Assembly: GCF_030540835.1 (NCBI RefSeq)
Contig: NZ_JAUOEK010000140.1
Span: 29,792 to 93,791, forward strand
Length of the DNA: 64,000 bases
DNA from: Flavivirga aquimarina
GTDB taxonomy: Bacteria > Bacteroidota > Bacteroidia > Flavobacteriales > Flavobacteriaceae
Direction: 5' to 3'
Under the pieces are notes generated by a model. It did no database searches and was not told where the DNA came from. It saw nothing but the letters and a program-made list of their open reading frames with translations. The position numbers and the translations under genes are program-made. Numbering within the stretch: position 1 is the first letter of the stretch; the number at the start of each line of letters is the position of its first letter. Below are positions 1 to 10,388 of the stretch, in pieces.

Positions 1-228
1 ACTGGAGATATTGGAGTTAAAACACTTAAAGGCGGTAAGTTTGCAACGTTCTTATACCAGGGAAATTATGAATGTTTTTCAGATGTTTACGACTATATTT
101 TTAACGAATGGTTATTAAACAACGACTACGAATTGCGCGATGAAGTTGTTAGGGAAAAATACATTAGTAACCCAGAACGGGTAGAGCCTCATAAACTTAA
201 AACGGAATTTTATATCCCGATAAAATAG
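1..228 (+). CDS. C-terminal end of a GyrI-like/AraC-type effector-binding domain protein (partial)
   Basis: An open frame enters from the left edge and ends at TAG 226-228, giving 76 codons. The residues read like the last part of a GyrI-like small-molecule-binding domain: a Gly-Gly-Lys-Phe-Ala strand, a Tyr-Gln-Gly-x-Tyr turn, the acidic helix with Tyr-Asp-Tyr-Ile and Trp-Leu, and a final Thr-Glu-Phe-Tyr-Ile-Pro-Ile strand. Such domains often sit behind an AraC-type HTH in Bacteroidota, but the N-terminal part is outside the window, so the full architecture is unknown. The next gene converges on it eight bases away. Confidence 0.6.
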   Translation, partial: TGDIGVKTLKGGKFATFLYQGNYECFSDVYDYIFNEWLLNNDYELRDEVVREKYISNPERVEPHKLKTEFYIPIK

Positions 229-236
229 AGATGATT

Positions 237-728
237 TTAAAGTCTAACTTCTTTTTCTAAAGCTAAAAGGTGTGTTGTAGCATTTGTAGCATCTTTAAGA
301 GGGTAGATTTCAATATTACAATAATACATCTCTCCATTTTTTCTATAATTAGCAATGGTTTCTTTAAAATGAATATCCTCTTTTAAATAACCGCGTATAT
401 TGTTTAAAGTTTTGGGAGATGTATCTTTACCCTGTAAAAAATTAGGTTTTTTTCCTTTTGCATATTTAGCAGAATATCCTGTCATTTTTGTAAACCCCTT
501 ATTTACCCACTGAATTTCTTGTTTGAAATCGGTTAAAACTAAAGCTTGAAACTCTTTATTGGTTATTATAGTTTCAACATCAAAAGACCAATCAAATTTG
601 TTTTTGAAACTATTTAAAACCTCAATTTCTTCATGCTTCATAAAATCAGTAGCTTGTTCTACTAAATGCATTGAAAAAATATCCCAACATTTTAAAGGAC
701 CTCGAAGTAGATGTGGTTTCTTTTTCAT
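237..728 (-). CDS. Single-domain PAS protein, LOV-like but lacking the photoactive Cys
   Basis: The protein has 163 residues and one PAS domain from about residue 55 to the end. The core resembles LOV flavin domains: Thr-Gly-Tyr after the N-cap region, then a Gly-Lys-Lys-Pro-Asn-Phe-Leu-Gln-Gly segment at residues 92-100. In phototropin-type LOV domains this reads Gly-x-Asn-Cys-Arg-Phe-Leu-Gln-Gly, so Pro95 stands where the adduct-forming Cys should be and a cysteinyl-flavin photocycle is not expected. There is no kinase, HTH or other output domain, so it may act by protein contact or redox/ligand sensing. It is transcribed alone, convergent with the gene before it. Confidence 0.75.
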   Translation of the reverse strand: MKKKPHLLRGPLKCWDIFSMHLVEQATDFMKHEEIEVLNSFKNKFDWSFDVETIITNKEFQALVLTDFKQEIQWVNKGFTKMTGYSAKYAKGKKPNFLQGKDTSPKTLNNIRGYLKEDIHFKETIANYRKNGEMYYCNIEIYPLKDATNATTHLLALEKEVRL

Positions 729-1134
729 TGCTTCTGTATTTTGTGCAGGGATAAAAGGAGCTAGACACCAACTAAGTAAAATAACTTAAGTTGAACATTA
801 CGTTTGTCTTGATTTGCCTTGAATCACAAAAGCACTATTATCAACTTTAAAGGAAAGTGTCTGGCTTGCAATGAATTACTATTACTTACAGTTGCGCGGC
901 AGCTTGTAATTTTAACACAACCCTTTAGTAATTTAGTGTTTAACTAAACCTTTAAAAGAATACTCAAATATATGGCTTTTTTAGAATTAAAAGACACTCA
1001 ACATATATTTAACCAGACTTTGTTGGCAAACCATTTTTTGAGCTAATGAATTTAATTCTTTGCAATATTTATCATATAAAGTTTGTGAGTAAATAACAAA
1101 CAATTACATTTACATAGGTAAAATTTCACAGTTT
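729..1134. other. Intergenic stretch, no gene seen
   Basis: About 400 bases between two divergently transcribed genes, so it must hold both promoters. I see no convincing ORF, RNA gene or strong hairpin. The last 100 bases are AT-rich and lead directly into the ATG at 1135. Confidence 0.5.
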
Positions 1135-3207
1135 ATGAGACACATTTTTATTGGCTTATTTGTTAGTTTTAGTTTTTTTTCAAAAACGTATTCTCAAGTA
1201 ACAAAAGAAATTGAGCCTTCTTGGATAGATGAGATAAGTTATTCAACATCTGAAATAGATAAAAGTGAGGTAGCTGCTGGAACGTATATTCTACTTTTTG
1301 ATACTCAAATAAATATACCAAAACAGACATTATTTAACAGACTAACAACTAAAATCACTGATAATGTTGGTATTCAAAATGCCTCTACTATTAATATTAG
1401 TTATGATCCGAGCTATCAAAAGTTAAAATTTCATAAAATAAATATTATTAGAAACGGTAAAGTTATAAACAAACTAAATGTTTCTAATATTCAAGTTATG
1501 AGGCGTGAACTGAATGCCGAAAACTATTTGTATGATGGCTCCTTATCTGCAGTAATGAACATTTCTGATGTTAGAACAGATGACATCATAGATTATTCAT
1601 ACTCAATTGTTGGTTTTAATCCAATCCACAAAAACATCTTCTCAAGCAATTTTTATTTAAATAATTTTGAATCTGCTGGAAAAATAAATGTTACTCTTTT
1701 ATCAAAAAATAAGTTAGAATATAAATCTTTTAATACATCTATTAAACCTATAATTTCTAAAATAAATAACCTACATAAATATCATTGGGAAACTACCAAT
1801 ACCAAAAAGTTAGATTACGAAGAAAACACTCCCTCTTGGAAACTCATTTATGAATCTGTTTTTGTTAGTGAAATTAATTCATGGAAAGATGTAGTAAGTT
1901 GGGGTGTAGATGTTTACACAATAAGTAAAAATGTTGACTCTGATCTACAAGCTAAGATTGATGAGATTAATTCCAGCGATAAAACAACTGGGGAAAAAAT
2001 AAAATCTACTTTAAACTTTGTACAAAATGAAATAAGATATTTAGGTTTAGAATCTGGGATTGGAAGTTATAAACCATTTTCTCCGAATCAAGTTTTTAAT
2101 CAACGATTTGGAGATTGTAAAGATAAGAGCTTATTAATGGTTACTATGCTAAATAAAATGAATATCGAAGCATATCCTATGTTTGTAAATACGTCTTTAA
2201 AGCAAACCATAAAAGATTTACTACCATCTCCTAAATTTTTTGATCATTGTGTTGTAAAAGTAATACACCAAAAAAGTAGCTTTTACTATGATCCTACAAT
2301 TTCTAATCAGGGAGGAGATTATGATAGCACTTATTTTCCAGACTATAGGTTTGGTTTAGTAATAAAAGAAGGAAACGACGATTTTGACGAAATCGCTCCT
2401 TATTCAGAAAATAAGGTAGAAACACAAGAAGAATATACTATTAAAGAAGTTGGCAAAGGAGCTCGTTTAAAAGTAGTAACTACTTATTATGATTCTGAAG
2501 CTGATAATATGCGTAATTATTATAAAAATAATAGTATGAATTCTATTCAGAAAGAATATGAAAAATTCTATTCTAGCTATTATTATAATGTATCATCTGT
2601 AGAGAAGCCAAAATTTAAAGATGAATTATATAGTAATATTTTTAGAGTATTTGAAGAATATCAAATAGATAGTATTTGGCAACCAATGTTAGAAAAGGAA
2701 AATTATATTTCTGTATCCTTTACTCCTAGTAGCCTTTTAAATACTTTATATATGCCAACGAAAGATAAAAGAACTACAGAGTTATTTATGGCATATCCAT
2801 TAATTAGAGAACATAAAATTAAAATTAACCTACCAACACATTGGGGTATTGAAAATGAGAAACTATATGTAAACTCACCGGGTTTTTATTATGAATGGAA
2901 AGTCGACTATGACGAAAAACAAAAAGTAGTTGATCTTTATTATTATTTAAAAACTCAAAAAGACTATATCACTAAGAAAGAATATAAACAATATATTCAA
3001 GATATAAAAAAAATAGACCGAACTACCGGTTATTCAATTTATATTCCTGAAAATTTTTCAGTATCTAATTTTTCATCAAATAACAATGGCTTTTTTGACG
3101 GTATAATTGTTATAGTAAAGTTTCTAATTTTACTTGGTGTACTTGTAGTTATAGGGTTATTTATATTTTGGTATTTAGGGAAGAAAAAGGAAAATCAAAA
3201 ATTATAA
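1135..3207 (+). CDS. Secreted/anchored DUF3857 + transglutaminase-fold protein
   Basis: A 690-residue protein with a signal peptide (about residues 1-20), a DUF3857 beta domain (about 50-220), a transglutaminase-like domain (about 285-400) and a C-terminal membrane helix (about 656-682) followed by a Lys-rich tail. The papain-like triad is visible: Cys in Gly-Asp-Cys-Lys-Asp-Lys near residue 328, His in Phe-Asp-His-Cys near 369 and Asp in Tyr-Tyr-Asp-Pro near 386. This pairing is common in Bacteroidota and places the domains in the periplasm with the tail in the membrane. The substrate is unknown. A larger relative with the same two domains lies at 42724-46476. The stop overlaps the convergent neighbour by six bases. 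Confidence 0.85.
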   Translation: MRHIFIGLFVSFSFFSKTYSQVTKEIEPSWIDEISYSTSEIDKSEVAAGTYILLFDTQINIPKQTLFNRLTTKITDNVGIQNASTINISYDPSYQKLKFHKINIIRNGKVINKLNVSNIQVMRRELNAENYLYDGSLSAVMNISDVRTDDIIDYSYSIVGFNPIHKNIFSSNFYLNNFESAGKINVTLLSKNKLEYKSFNTSIKPIISKINNLHKYHWETTNTKKLDYEENTPSWKLIYESVFVSEINSWKDVVSWGVDVYTISKNVDSDLQAKIDEINSSDKTTGEKIKSTLNFVQNEIRYLGLESGIGSYKPFSPNQVFNQRFGDCKDKSLLMVTMLNKMNIEAYPMFVNTSLKQTIKDLLPSPKFFDHCVVKVIHQKSSFYYDPTISNQGGDYDSTYFPDYRFGLVIKEGNDDFDEIAPYSENKVETQEEYTIKEVGKGARLKVVTTYYDSEADNMRNYYKNNSMNSIQKEYEKFYSSYYYNVSSVEKPKFKDELYSNIFRVFEEYQIDSIWQPMLEKENYISVSFTPSSLLNTLYMPTKDKRTTELFMAYPLIREHKIKINLPTHWGIENEKLYVNSPGFYYEWKVDYDEKQKVVDLYYYLKTQKDYITKKEYKQYIQDIKKIDRTTGYSIYIPENFSVSNFSSNNNGFFDGIIVIVKFLILLGVLVVIGLFIFWYLGKKKENQKL

Positions 3208-3807
3208 ATCCTTTTCGTACCGCTTAATCATATCTTCTCTGGATTCAGGAACTTCACTAGCCCCTAATTGGTCCTTTAACATTTGCCCCATAGTTGGAAA
3301 CGATTTTCTATCAATCTTCGCCCCTTCATCCCATAATTTAGAACGCATAAAGGCCTTGGCACAATGCAAAAACAATTCTTCAATCGTAACAACAACACAT
3401 GCTTTAGGCTGATTTTTATCTGAAGCAAACAATTCTAAATATCGATCATCTTTACTAATAAAAGCGCGACCATTAACACGTAGTGTTTCGTCTATTCCTG
3501 GTATTAAAAATAATAAACCAACTGTACCGGTTTCCAAAATATTACTTAAGCTATCTGTAATATTATTTCCTTTAGCATCAGGAATTACGATTTCATTCTT
3601 ATTTAATACTTTAACAAACCCAGGGGTTCCACCTCTAGGTGAAGCATCTAGTTTATTCTCAATATTGCATGTAGACATAACTAAAAAAGAAGACTTTTCT
3701 ATAAAATGAATAGCATGTTTTTCTAAGGTAGTAAGTACTTTATTTTTAGATCTTCCACTAGGAAAACCATATAAATCACGCAGTTGAGCTTCTGTTTTTA
3801 TTTGCAT
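3202..3807 (-). CDS. Pyridoxamine 5'-phosphate oxidase-family FMN-binding protein
   Basis: A 201-residue split-barrel flavoprotein of the PNPOx-like superfamily. The recognisable part is the segment with Ser-Pro-Arg-Gly-Gly-x-Pro-Gly-Phe-Val (about residues 55-65), then Ile-Pro-Asp-x-x-Gly-Asn, Asp-Ser-Leu and the Val-Asn-Gly-Arg-Ala strand near residue 110, typical of the subfamily annotated as pyridoxamine 5'-phosphate oxidase family protein rather than of PdxH itself. The C-terminal Ala-Phe-Met-Arg-Ser-x-Leu-Trp helix is also typical. It is predicted to be a cytosolic FMN- or F420-type oxidoreductase. The substrate cannot be told from sequence. Confidence 0.8.
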   Translation of the reverse strand: MQIKTEAQLRDLYGFPSGRSKNKVLTTLEKHAIHFIEKSSFLVMSTCNIENKLDASPRGGTPGFVKVLNKNEIVIPDAKGNNITDSLSNILETGTVGLLFLIPGIDETLRVNGRAFISKDDRYLELFASDKNQPKACVVVTIEELFLHCAKAFMRSKLWDEGAKIDRKSFPTMGQMLKDQLGASEVPESREDMIKRYEKDL

Positions 3808-3958
3808 TAATTGTGATCAAGAATTTGATAATCAAAAATAGTTATTATAACATTAAAAAGCTCCTGCTATCAAATAAAATTGTATTTCAACAAGTTTTTG
3901 TTAGTCTGGTCGTAAAAATTATATAAACTTATACCATAAAGACTAAACATAACATTTA

Positions 3959-4318
3959 ATGAAAACTATTATTATAACTTTAGTATTATCCTTTACAGGT
4001 TTATGTCATGCACAATTTATATCAACTGATGATAAACTACACTTTGGAGCAGGTGCCTTAATATCGGCAACAACATATACGGTTGTTTATACTACAACAA
4101 AAGACAAGAAAAAAGCTTTTTGGTTTAGCTTAGGAGCTTCTGCACTGGCTGGTTTAGCTAAAGAGGTTTACGATAGTAATAAAGAACTTAACCGTTTTGA
4201 TACCGGCGAACTAGTAGCTACTTCCTTAGGAGGTTTAACTGCCAGTACTACTATTAGCTTATTTGTTGGCAAAAACAAAAACAAGAAAAAAAGAAGAAAT
4301 GTAGCCTTGGTCAATTAA
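3959..4318 (+). CDS. Small YfiM/DUF2279-like envelope protein
   Basis: A 119-residue protein with an N-terminal signal peptide ending near Cys-His-Ala-Gln, then a hydrophobic body with the pattern Asp-Asp-Lys-Leu-His-Phe-Gly-Ala-Gly, Lys-Glu-Val-Tyr-Asp and Phe-Asp-Thr-Gly-Glu-Leu-x-Ala-Thr-x-x-Gly-Gly. These conserved acidic and His residues recall the YfiM/DUF2279 group of small membrane-associated proteins. The tail is strongly basic. The function is unknown. The 3' end overlaps the convergent nitronate monooxygenase gene by eight bases. Confidence 0.65.
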   Translation: MKTIIITLVLSFTGLCHAQFISTDDKLHFGAGALISATTYTVVYTTTKDKKKAFWFSLGASALAGLAKEVYDSNKELNRFDTGELVATSLGGLTASTTISLFVGKNKNKKKRRNVALVN

Positions 4319-5258
4319 CCAAACGATCAATAATACTCTTTGTTGGGAGAATTTTTTTGGTATGCTCAATGCTAGGTCCAGCTACCCAAACCGTTTTATA
4401 AGTTGCTTTAGTAGCCGCATTTTTTGTGGCGTTCATACCTATAGAAAACCGAATCATTTTAACCCATTTTTTAAGTTTTCTATTTTTATTCAATACGGAC
4501 TCTAACCAAGTTTGTTTAGTACCTATTTTTTGAACGTAAGGTGTATTAATAACAGTACACGGTGTTCCAGAAATACGTTCAGTCATAACAATATCTTTAG
4601 CGCCATAATCAACACAAGCTTGCTTGTATTCATCTGTAACATAAGCTTCTACAGAGGCTATAAAAGGGCTTCCCACCGATACTCCTGCGGCTCCATACCC
4701 TAACATTCTATCAATATCTACCTTACTACCAACACCACCAGCAGAAATTATAGGTATATTACAACTAGAACTTAATTCTTTAATTAAGTCTTCTGGTGAT
4801 TTATCGCCTCGGTGACCTCCTGCCTGATTGTTTACAGCTATAATGGCATCTGCTCCAAGTTGTTCTACTTTTTTTGCAAATTTCAAATCTACCACATCAC
4901 AAAACACTTTAATACCAACTTTATGTGCTTGATTAATCGTTTCTTCCGGACTTCCTAAAGATGTGATAATAAAATCACACCCCTCTTCACAAATTACTTC
5001 TAACTGTCCTTTATATTTAACATTGGATTTATTAACAATTAAGTTAAACCCGAAAGAACCACCTTCTACCCTATTTGCTTTTAATTCTTTTATGGCCGAG
5101 CGTAATTCTTCAAGTGTTCTATAATTAAGAGCAGGAATACAACCAGCAATACCACCTTTCATTGCTTCTGTAACCATGGCTACATTAGACACTAAAAACA
5201 TGGGGGCTTGAATTATTGGATGCTTAATGCCAAGAAGTTCTGTAAGCTTTGCTTCCAT
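4311..5258 (-). CDS. Nitronate monooxygenase (2-nitropropane dioxygenase family)
   Basis: A 315-residue FMN-dependent TIM-barrel enzyme. Markers are the N-terminal Pro-Ile-Ile-Gln-Ala-Pro-Met strand, the Asn-Asn-Gln-Ala-Gly-Gly-His motif whose His149 is the catalytic base in class I enzymes, the phosphate-binding Ser-Ala-Gly-Gly-Val-Gly and the Gly-Ala-Ala-Gly-Val-Ser-Val-Gly-Ser loop. Members oxidise alkyl nitronates and may detoxify propionate 3-nitronate; closely related folds include enoyl-ACP reductase FabK, so the exact substrate is not certain. The gene stands alone. Confidence 0.85.
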   Translation of the reverse strand: MEAKLTELLGIKHPIIQAPMFLVSNVAMVTEAMKGGIAGCIPALNYRTLEELRSAIKELKANRVEGGSFGFNLIVNKSNVKYKGQLEVICEEGCDFIITSLGSPEETINQAHKVGIKVFCDVVDLKFAKKVEQLGADAIIAVNNQAGGHRGDKSPEDLIKELSSSCNIPIISAGGVGSKVDIDRMLGYGAAGVSVGSPFIASVEAYVTDEYKQACVDYGAKDIVMTERISGTPCTVINTPYVQKIGTKQTWLESVLNKNRKLKKWVKMIRFSIGMNATKNAATKATYKTVWVAGPSIEHTKKILPTKSIIDRLVN

Positions 5259-5430
5259 TTTAAAAATAATTTAAACAAATATAATAAATATTATGCATGC
5301 ATAGTAATTAATGTTTATTTAAATTATTTTTTGGAAACCTTTTAAATTACATTAACAAACAATCTGAATAACATACAGAACATACCAAAATTTGCCTATA
5401 AATTAAATTCTAGTAAGATGGGATCAATTA

Positions 5431-6657
5431 CTACTTAAATTGATAATACCCACATTTTAAATAAGCGCCTTCAGGAAAACTAACTGGATGGTCAATATCA
5501 TGAAACGTATTTAAAGTATTAGTAAACGGTCTTGTCTGATTGTTTAATACCTGTAAATTAATATCAAAAAAGGATTGTGCTAAGACTCTAGAGGAACAAG
5601 ATGCTAAAACTAAAAGCCCTTTACCAGCAGTTAATTTAACACCTAATTCTGCTAATTGTGTGTATTTTCTTTTTGCAAGATCTATTTCAGATTGTTGCTT
5701 TGCAAAACTTGGTGGATCAATAACTACCACATCAAAAGTTTGTTTGTTTTTAATTAATTTTTTTAGCTCAACAAAAGCATCACCGGCAATAGTAACATGT
5801 TTTCCTTTATAAGCATTAAGTTTACCATTTTGGTAAGCAATTTCTAATGCTTGTTTACTTATATCTAAACTTGTAACCGATTTTGCTCCATGAAATAAAG
5901 CATGTACAGAAAACCCACCGGCATAAGAGAACACATCTAAAACAGTTTTATTTTTGCTAAGTTCTCCAACACGCTTTCTATTATACCTATGATCTAAAAA
6001 ATAACCCGTTTTATGCCCTTTAATAACGTTTGCTGAAAATTGTACACCGTGCTCTATAAATTGTACTACTTCATTTTCTAAGATTCCGAAAACGACGTCA
6101 CCATCTTTTAATTGATGGTTTTTAGATTGTTGTAACCCACGACTTAAACGAATAACAACTGTGTCTGCATTAGAAACTTCTTGTAAACTTTTTAAAATAG
6201 GTTCTAAATATGGTAACCAAATCTCGGAATATATTTTTACAACTAAAACTTTGTTATAAACATCTGCTATTAAACCAGGGAATCCATCGTTCTCCCCAAA
6301 CAACAAGCGATAACTTGTTGTATTTGTTTTTAATAAATCGGAGCGCTTATGATAGGCTTCTTCTATTTTATGGTGAAAAAAATCGGCATTAATTTCAGCT
6401 TTTTCCAAACTACTATGCAACATTTTAATACGAATAGGGGAATTCGCATCATACAAGCCCAAACCAATAACTCTGTTTTTGTTTTTACTAAAAACAATTG
6501 CTAAATCTCCGGTTTTTGCACCATCATTAATCTTAACAATATTATTTGAAAACACCCATGGATGTTCTTTAATTACAAACTGCTCGCCTTTGGCATTTAA
6601 CTTAACTGCTAAGCGTTTGGGCTTATAATTTGAATTGATTTTAGATAAAAATGACAT
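5431..6657 (-). CDS. Class I SAM-dependent rRNA (cytosine-C5)-methyltransferase, RlmI-like
   Basis: A 408-residue protein with an N-terminal PUA domain (about 15-95, including His-Pro-Trp-Val-Phe-Ser-Asn), a central beta domain, and a C-terminal Rossmann methyltransferase. The SAM site shows Asp-Val-Phe-Ser-Tyr-Ala-Gly-Gly-Phe-Ser near residue 243, and the catalytic region has Val-Ile-Asp-Pro-Pro-Ser-Phe-Ala-Lys. This is the layout of E. coli RlmI, which makes m5C1962 in 23S rRNA, though other family members modify other positions. Its 3' side faces intergenic DNA; on its 5' side a strong hairpin separates it from dnaK, which is transcribed in the same direction. Confidence 0.85.
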   Translation of the reverse strand: MSFLSKINSNYKPKRLAVKLNAKGEQFVIKEHPWVFSNNIVKINDGAKTGDLAIVFSKNKNRVIGLGLYDANSPIRIKMLHSSLEKAEINADFFHHKIEEAYHKRSDLLKTNTTSYRLLFGENDGFPGLIADVYNKVLVVKIYSEIWLPYLEPILKSLQEVSNADTVVIRLSRGLQQSKNHQLKDGDVVFGILENEVVQFIEHGVQFSANVIKGHKTGYFLDHRYNRKRVGELSKNKTVLDVFSYAGGFSVHALFHGAKSVTSLDISKQALEIAYQNGKLNAYKGKHVTIAGDAFVELKKLIKNKQTFDVVVIDPPSFAKQQSEIDLAKRKYTQLAELGVKLTAGKGLLVLASCSSRVLAQSFFDINLQVLNNQTRPFTNTLNTFHDIDHPVSFPEGAYLKCGYYQFK

Positions 6658-6716
6658 ATTGTGATTTACTAGCGTTCAAAAGTATGGGTTTTAAAAGCGA
6701 TTAAAAAACTAACAAA

Positions 6717-6750
6717 GTAAAAACGCAACTAAAAATAGTTGCGTTTTTAC
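6717..6750 (-). terminator. Perfect 14-bp hairpin downstream of dnaK
   Basis: The arms 6717-6730 and 6737-6750 are exact reverse complements with a six-base A/T loop. A/T runs at the arm ends give a T-rich tract in either direction. Position between dnaK and the next gene on the same strand fits a Rho-independent terminator of dnaK. Confidence 0.8.
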
Positions 6751-6837
6751 TTTTAAATTCTAACTTTTTTAAGATCCTTCGGCTTCGCTCAGGATAAGTG
6801 ATTCACTCAATTTTGTTTAACAAAATTGGTTCTCTAC

Positions 6838-8754
6838 TTACTTTACTTCCTCGAAGTCTACGTCTTCTACATCACTTCCTTCAGCTGATCCATTTTGACT
6901 AGCATCAGGTCCTGCTCCTGCATCTGGTCCTGGAGCTCCTCCTTGAGCTTCTGCCTGTGCTTTATACATTTCTTCACTAGCAACTTTCCAAGCTTCGTTT
7001 ATTTTCTCTAAAGCAGGCTCAATAACAGCAAGATCTTTAGTTTCGTAAGCTTTTTTAAGTTCTTCTAAAGCTTCTTCTATTGGTTTCTTTTTATCATCAG
7101 ATAATTTATCACCAAACTCTTCCAATTGTTTTTCCGTTTGGAAAATCATTGAATCTGCTTCGTTTAATTTCTTAGCACTTTCAGCTGCTTTAGCATCAGC
7201 TTCCGCATTTGCTTCTGCATCTGCTTTCATTTTTTCGATTTCCTCCTCTGTTAAACCAGAAGATGCTTCTATACGAATATCTTGTGTTTTATTTGTTGCT
7301 TTATCTGTAGCTGTTACATGAATAATTCCATTCGCATCAATATCGAAAGTCACTTCAATTTGTGGCGTACCACGTCTTGCTGGTGGAATACCATCTAAGT
7401 GAAAACGACCAATCGTTTTATTGTCGGCAGCCATGGCTCTTTCTCCCTGTAACACATGAATTTCAACTGATGGTTGATTATCTGCTGCAGTAGAGAATAC
7501 TTGCGATTTCTTAGTAGGAATCGTAGTGTTAGCCTCAATAAGCTTCGTCATAACATTACCCATAGTTTCAATTCCTAATGATAAAGGTGTTACATCTAAA
7601 AGTAATACATCTTTAACATCTCCAGTTAAAACACCACCTTGAATTCCTGCTCCTAACGATACTACTTCATCTGGATTTACTCCTTTACTTGGTGTTTTTC
7701 CAAAGAATTTTTCAACAGCCGTTTGAACCGCTGGAATACGCGTAGAACCACCTACCAAGATAACTTCATCAATATCATTTTTTGATAAACCAGCAGCTTT
7801 TAATGCTGATTGACAAGGCTCGATAGTACGTTTTACTAAATCGTCGATTAACTGCTCAAATTTAGAACGTGTTAATGTACGTACCAAGTGTTTTGGTCCG
7901 CTTGCAGTAGCCGTAATATATGGTAAGTTGATTTCTGTTTGCTCAGAAGATGATAATTCAATCTTAGCTTTTTCCGCAGCTTCCTTTAAACGTTGTAAAG
8001 ACATAGGATCTTCTCTCAAATCCATAGACTCCTCTGCTTTAAACTCATCTGCCAACCAGTTAATGATTTTTTCATCTACATCATCACCACCTAAATGCGT
8101 ATCACCATCTGTAGATAATACTTCAAATACACCATCACCTAATTCTAGGATAGATACATCATGTGTTCCTCCACCAAAATCAAAAACAACTATTTTTTGG
8201 TCTGTCCCTTTTTTGTCCATACCATAAGCCAAAGCTGCTGCTGTAGGTTCGTTTATAATTCTACGAACTTTTAAACCTGCAATCTCTCCAGCTTCTTTAG
8301 TTGCCTGACGTTGTGCATCATTAAAATAAGCAGGTACAGTAATAACTGCCTCGCTTACATCGGCTCCTAAATAATCTTCAGCCGTTTTCTTCATTTTTTG
8401 AAGAATCATAGCCGATAATTCTTGTGGCGTATATAAACGACCATCAATATCTACTCGAGGTGTATCATTATCGCCTTTTACAACTGTATAAGGTACACGC
8501 TCTGCTTCTTTCTTAGATTCAGAATATTTATTCCCCATAAAACGCTTAATAGAATAAACCGTTTTTGTTGGGTTAGTAACTGCTTGACGTTTAGCCGGGT
8601 CACCAACTTTAATTTCGCCACCTTCTACAAATGCGATAACCGATGGCGTAGTACGCTTTCCTTCTGCGTTTGGAATTACAACAGGCTCATTACCCTCCAT
8701 TACAGAAACGCAAGAGTTAGTTGTTCCTAAATCGATTCCAATAATTTTGCTCAT
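6838..8754 (-). CDS. dnaK: Molecular chaperone DnaK (Hsp70)
   Basis: A full-length 638-residue Hsp70. The ATPase domain begins with [10 protein letters not shown] and carries the phosphate-2 loop Asp-Phe-Gly-Gly-Gly-Thr and the Val-Gly-Gly-Ser-Thr-Arg-Ile-Pro motif. The linker [11 protein letters not shown] leads into the substrate-binding domain, and a Gly/Ala-rich lid ends in an acidic tail similar to the usual EEVD-like end. It folds nascent and stressed proteins with DnaJ and GrpE. Neither partner gene is adjacent here. The hairpin at 6717-6750 closes the unit. Confidence 0.99.
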   Translation of the reverse strand: MSKIIGIDLGTTNSCVSVMEGNEPVVIPNAEGKRTTPSVIAFVEGGEIKVGDPAKRQAVTNPTKTVYSIKRFMGNKYSESKKEAERVPYTVVKGDNDTPRVDIDGRLYTPQELSAMILQKMKKTAEDYLGADVSEAVITVPAYFNDAQRQATKEAGEIAGLKVRRIINEPTAAALAYGMDKKGTDQKIVVFDFGGGTHDVSILELGDGVFEVLSTDGDTHLGGDDVDEKIINWLADEFKAEESMDLREDPMSLQRLKEAAEKAKIELSSSEQTEINLPYITATASGPKHLVRTLTRSKFEQLIDDLVKRTIEPCQSALKAAGLSKNDIDEVILVGGSTRIPAVQTAVEKFFGKTPSKGVNPDEVVSLGAGIQGGVLTGDVKDVLLLDVTPLSLGIETMGNVMTKLIEANTTIPTKKSQVFSTAADNQPSVEIHVLQGERAMAADNKTIGRFHLDGIPPARRGTPQIEVTFDIDANGIIHVTATDKATNKTQDIRIEASSGLTEEEIEKMKADAEANAEADAKAAESAKKLNEADSMIFQTEKQLEEFGDKLSDDKKKPIEEALEELKKAYETKDLAVIEPALEKINEAWKVASEEMYKAQAEAQGGAPGPDAGAGPDASQNGSAEGSDVEDVDFEEVK

Positions 8755-8899
8755 AATATTTTATACTTTAAATATGTTGAATGTTCTTTTTAAACTCGAT
8801 TTGTAATAGTCAATCACTATGCCATTTGAAAAATACTGACAAGCTGTCATTTGTAGATACATTATTTTAAAGAATCTTATTAGATCTGGTAAAACAATC

Positions 8900-8907
8900 T
8901 ATATTTG
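8900..8907 (+). promoter_or_regulatory. Putative -7 element of sdaA
   Basis: TATATTTG matches the Bacteroidota -7 consensus TAnnTTTG and lies 24 bases before the sdaA start. No good -33 TTTG is seen at the expected distance, so the call rests on the -7 box alone. Confidence 0.45.
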
Positions 8908-8930
8908 CGTTACTAAAACGATATAGTTAC

Positions 8931-10352
8931 ATGGAGTGTATTTCTGTTTTTGACATGTTAAAAATTGGTGTAGGGCCATCAAGTTCGCATACATTAGGGC
9001 CTTGGAGAGCTGCTGAGAGGTGGATTAAAGAGTTAAAAGACGCCAATAATTTTGATAAGGTTGAAAAAATAACTGTGGATCTGTATGGCTCTTTATCATT
9101 AACAGGAAAAGGACATGCCACAGATCTTGCTGTAATGCTAGGATTAAGTGGTTCTGACCCAGAAACAATACCTACAGAGACTATTGCTTCTATTATTGCA
9201 GAAATTAAAAAGACCAAAACATTACGCTTTAATAATGAAAAGTCTGTAACTTTTAATATAGAAACCGATATTGTTTTTAATAAGAAGTTTTTGCCATTTC
9301 ATTCAAACGGATTAGTCTTTACTGCTATTATAAATGGAAAAAGCACAACATCAACTTTTTATTCCATTGGTGGAGGTTTTGTAGTTAAAGAAGAACTCGA
9401 AAACTCTAAGAAAAATTTTGAAATTAAATGTTCTTTTCCCTACCCTATTGATAAGGGAACAGAACTTTTACAATTTTGCGAAACTTTAAATAAATCAATC
9501 TCTGAAGTTGTTTTAGAAAATGAAAAATCAATTCGTTCAGAAAAAGAAATAGACTTAGAGTTAAAACGCATTTGGGATACCATGCTTGAATGTATGTATA
9601 TAGGTTGTCATACAGAAGGCAATCTTCCCGGAGGATTAAATGTGAGACGTCGTGCTTTTGATACCCATCAAAGTTTAAAAGGAGAAAAGACTTATGCAAC
9701 GCCAGTGGAATGGGTTTATGCCATAAGAGATACCGAAGTTAAATTTCGACAAATTCTAAAATGGGTTAGCTGTTTTGCACTTGCAGTAAACGAAGTTAAT
9801 GCCTCATTAGGAAGAGTTGTTACGGCTCCTACCAATGGAAGTGCCGGAGTAATCCCTGCTGTATTAATGTATTATTTAGTGATTGAAAATCATGATGCCA
9901 ATTTTGAAGATATTAAACGCTTTTTATTAGTTGCTGGCGAAATTGGTAGCATCTTTAAAAAAGGAGCAACAATAAGTGCAGCTATGGGAGGTTGTCAGGC
10001 AGAAATTGGAGTATCGTCAGCTATGGCTTCCGGGGCACTTTGTGAACTTCTAGGAGGTACACCAGACCAAGTACTTGTTGCTGCAGAAATCGCTATGGAA
10101 CATCATTTAGGTTTAACCTGCGACCCAATTGGCGGATTGGTACAAATCCCCTGTATCGAACGTAATGCCATGGGTGCCATTAAAGCTATAAATGCGGCCG
10201 AAATGGCTTTAGATACAGATCCGAAAAACGTAAAAGTACCGTTAGACAAAGTCGTTTCAACCATGTGGGAAACCGCAAAAGACATGCATACAAAATATAA
10301 AGAAACTTCTGAAGGCGGTTTGGCTGTTGGAGTAAATATGGCAGATTGTTAG
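8931..10352 (+). CDS. sdaA: L-serine ammonia-lyase (iron-sulfur type)
   Basis: A 473-residue single-chain L-serine dehydratase. The N-terminal beta domain starts with [17 protein letters not shown], a hallmark of the family. The C-terminal alpha domain has the Asn-Gly-Ser-Ala-Gly-Val-Ile-Pro loop, [10 protein letters not shown] and the [14 protein letters not shown] segment, whose cysteines help hold the 4Fe-4S cluster. It deaminates L-serine to pyruvate and ammonia in the cytosol. It is monocistronic, divergent from dnaK, and a MITE-like repeat follows. Confidence 0.96.
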   Translation: MECISVFDMLKIGVGPSSSHTLGPWRAAERWIKELKDANNFDKVEKITVDLYGSLSLTGKGHATDLAVMLGLSGSDPETIPTETIASIIAEIKKTKTLRFNNEKSVTFNIETDIVFNKKFLPFHSNGLVFTAIINGKSTTSTFYSIGGGFVVKEELENSKKNFEIKCSFPYPIDKGTELLQFCETLNKSISEVVLENEKSIRSEKEIDLELKRIWDTMLECMYIGCHTEGNLPGGLNVRRRAFDTHQSLKGEKTYATPVEWVYAIRDTEVKFRQILKWVSCFALAVNEVNASLGRVVTAPTNGSAGVIPAVLMYYLVIENHDANFEDIKRFLLVAGEIGSIFKKGATISAAMGGCQAEIGVSSAMASGALCELLGGTPDQVLVAAEIAMEHHLGLTCDPIGGLVQIPCIERNAMGAIKAINAAEMALDTDPKNVKVPLDKVVSTMWETAKDMHTKYKETSEGGLAVGVNMADC

Positions 10353-10388
10353 ATTATTTTTTTTGAGGTATCCTTGTCGGGTCGAACT

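Noticed and set aside
559..789. Open frame on the plus strand opposite the PAS gene
   Set aside because: It is a shadow of the minus-strand PAS gene and has no domain features; other antisense frames were left out for the same reason.
6771..6800. CCTTCGGCTTCGCTCAGGAT next to dnaK as a third MITE copy
   Set aside because: Only the inner CGGCTTCGCTC block is similar to copy A; terminal repeats are absent, so it is at most a fragment.
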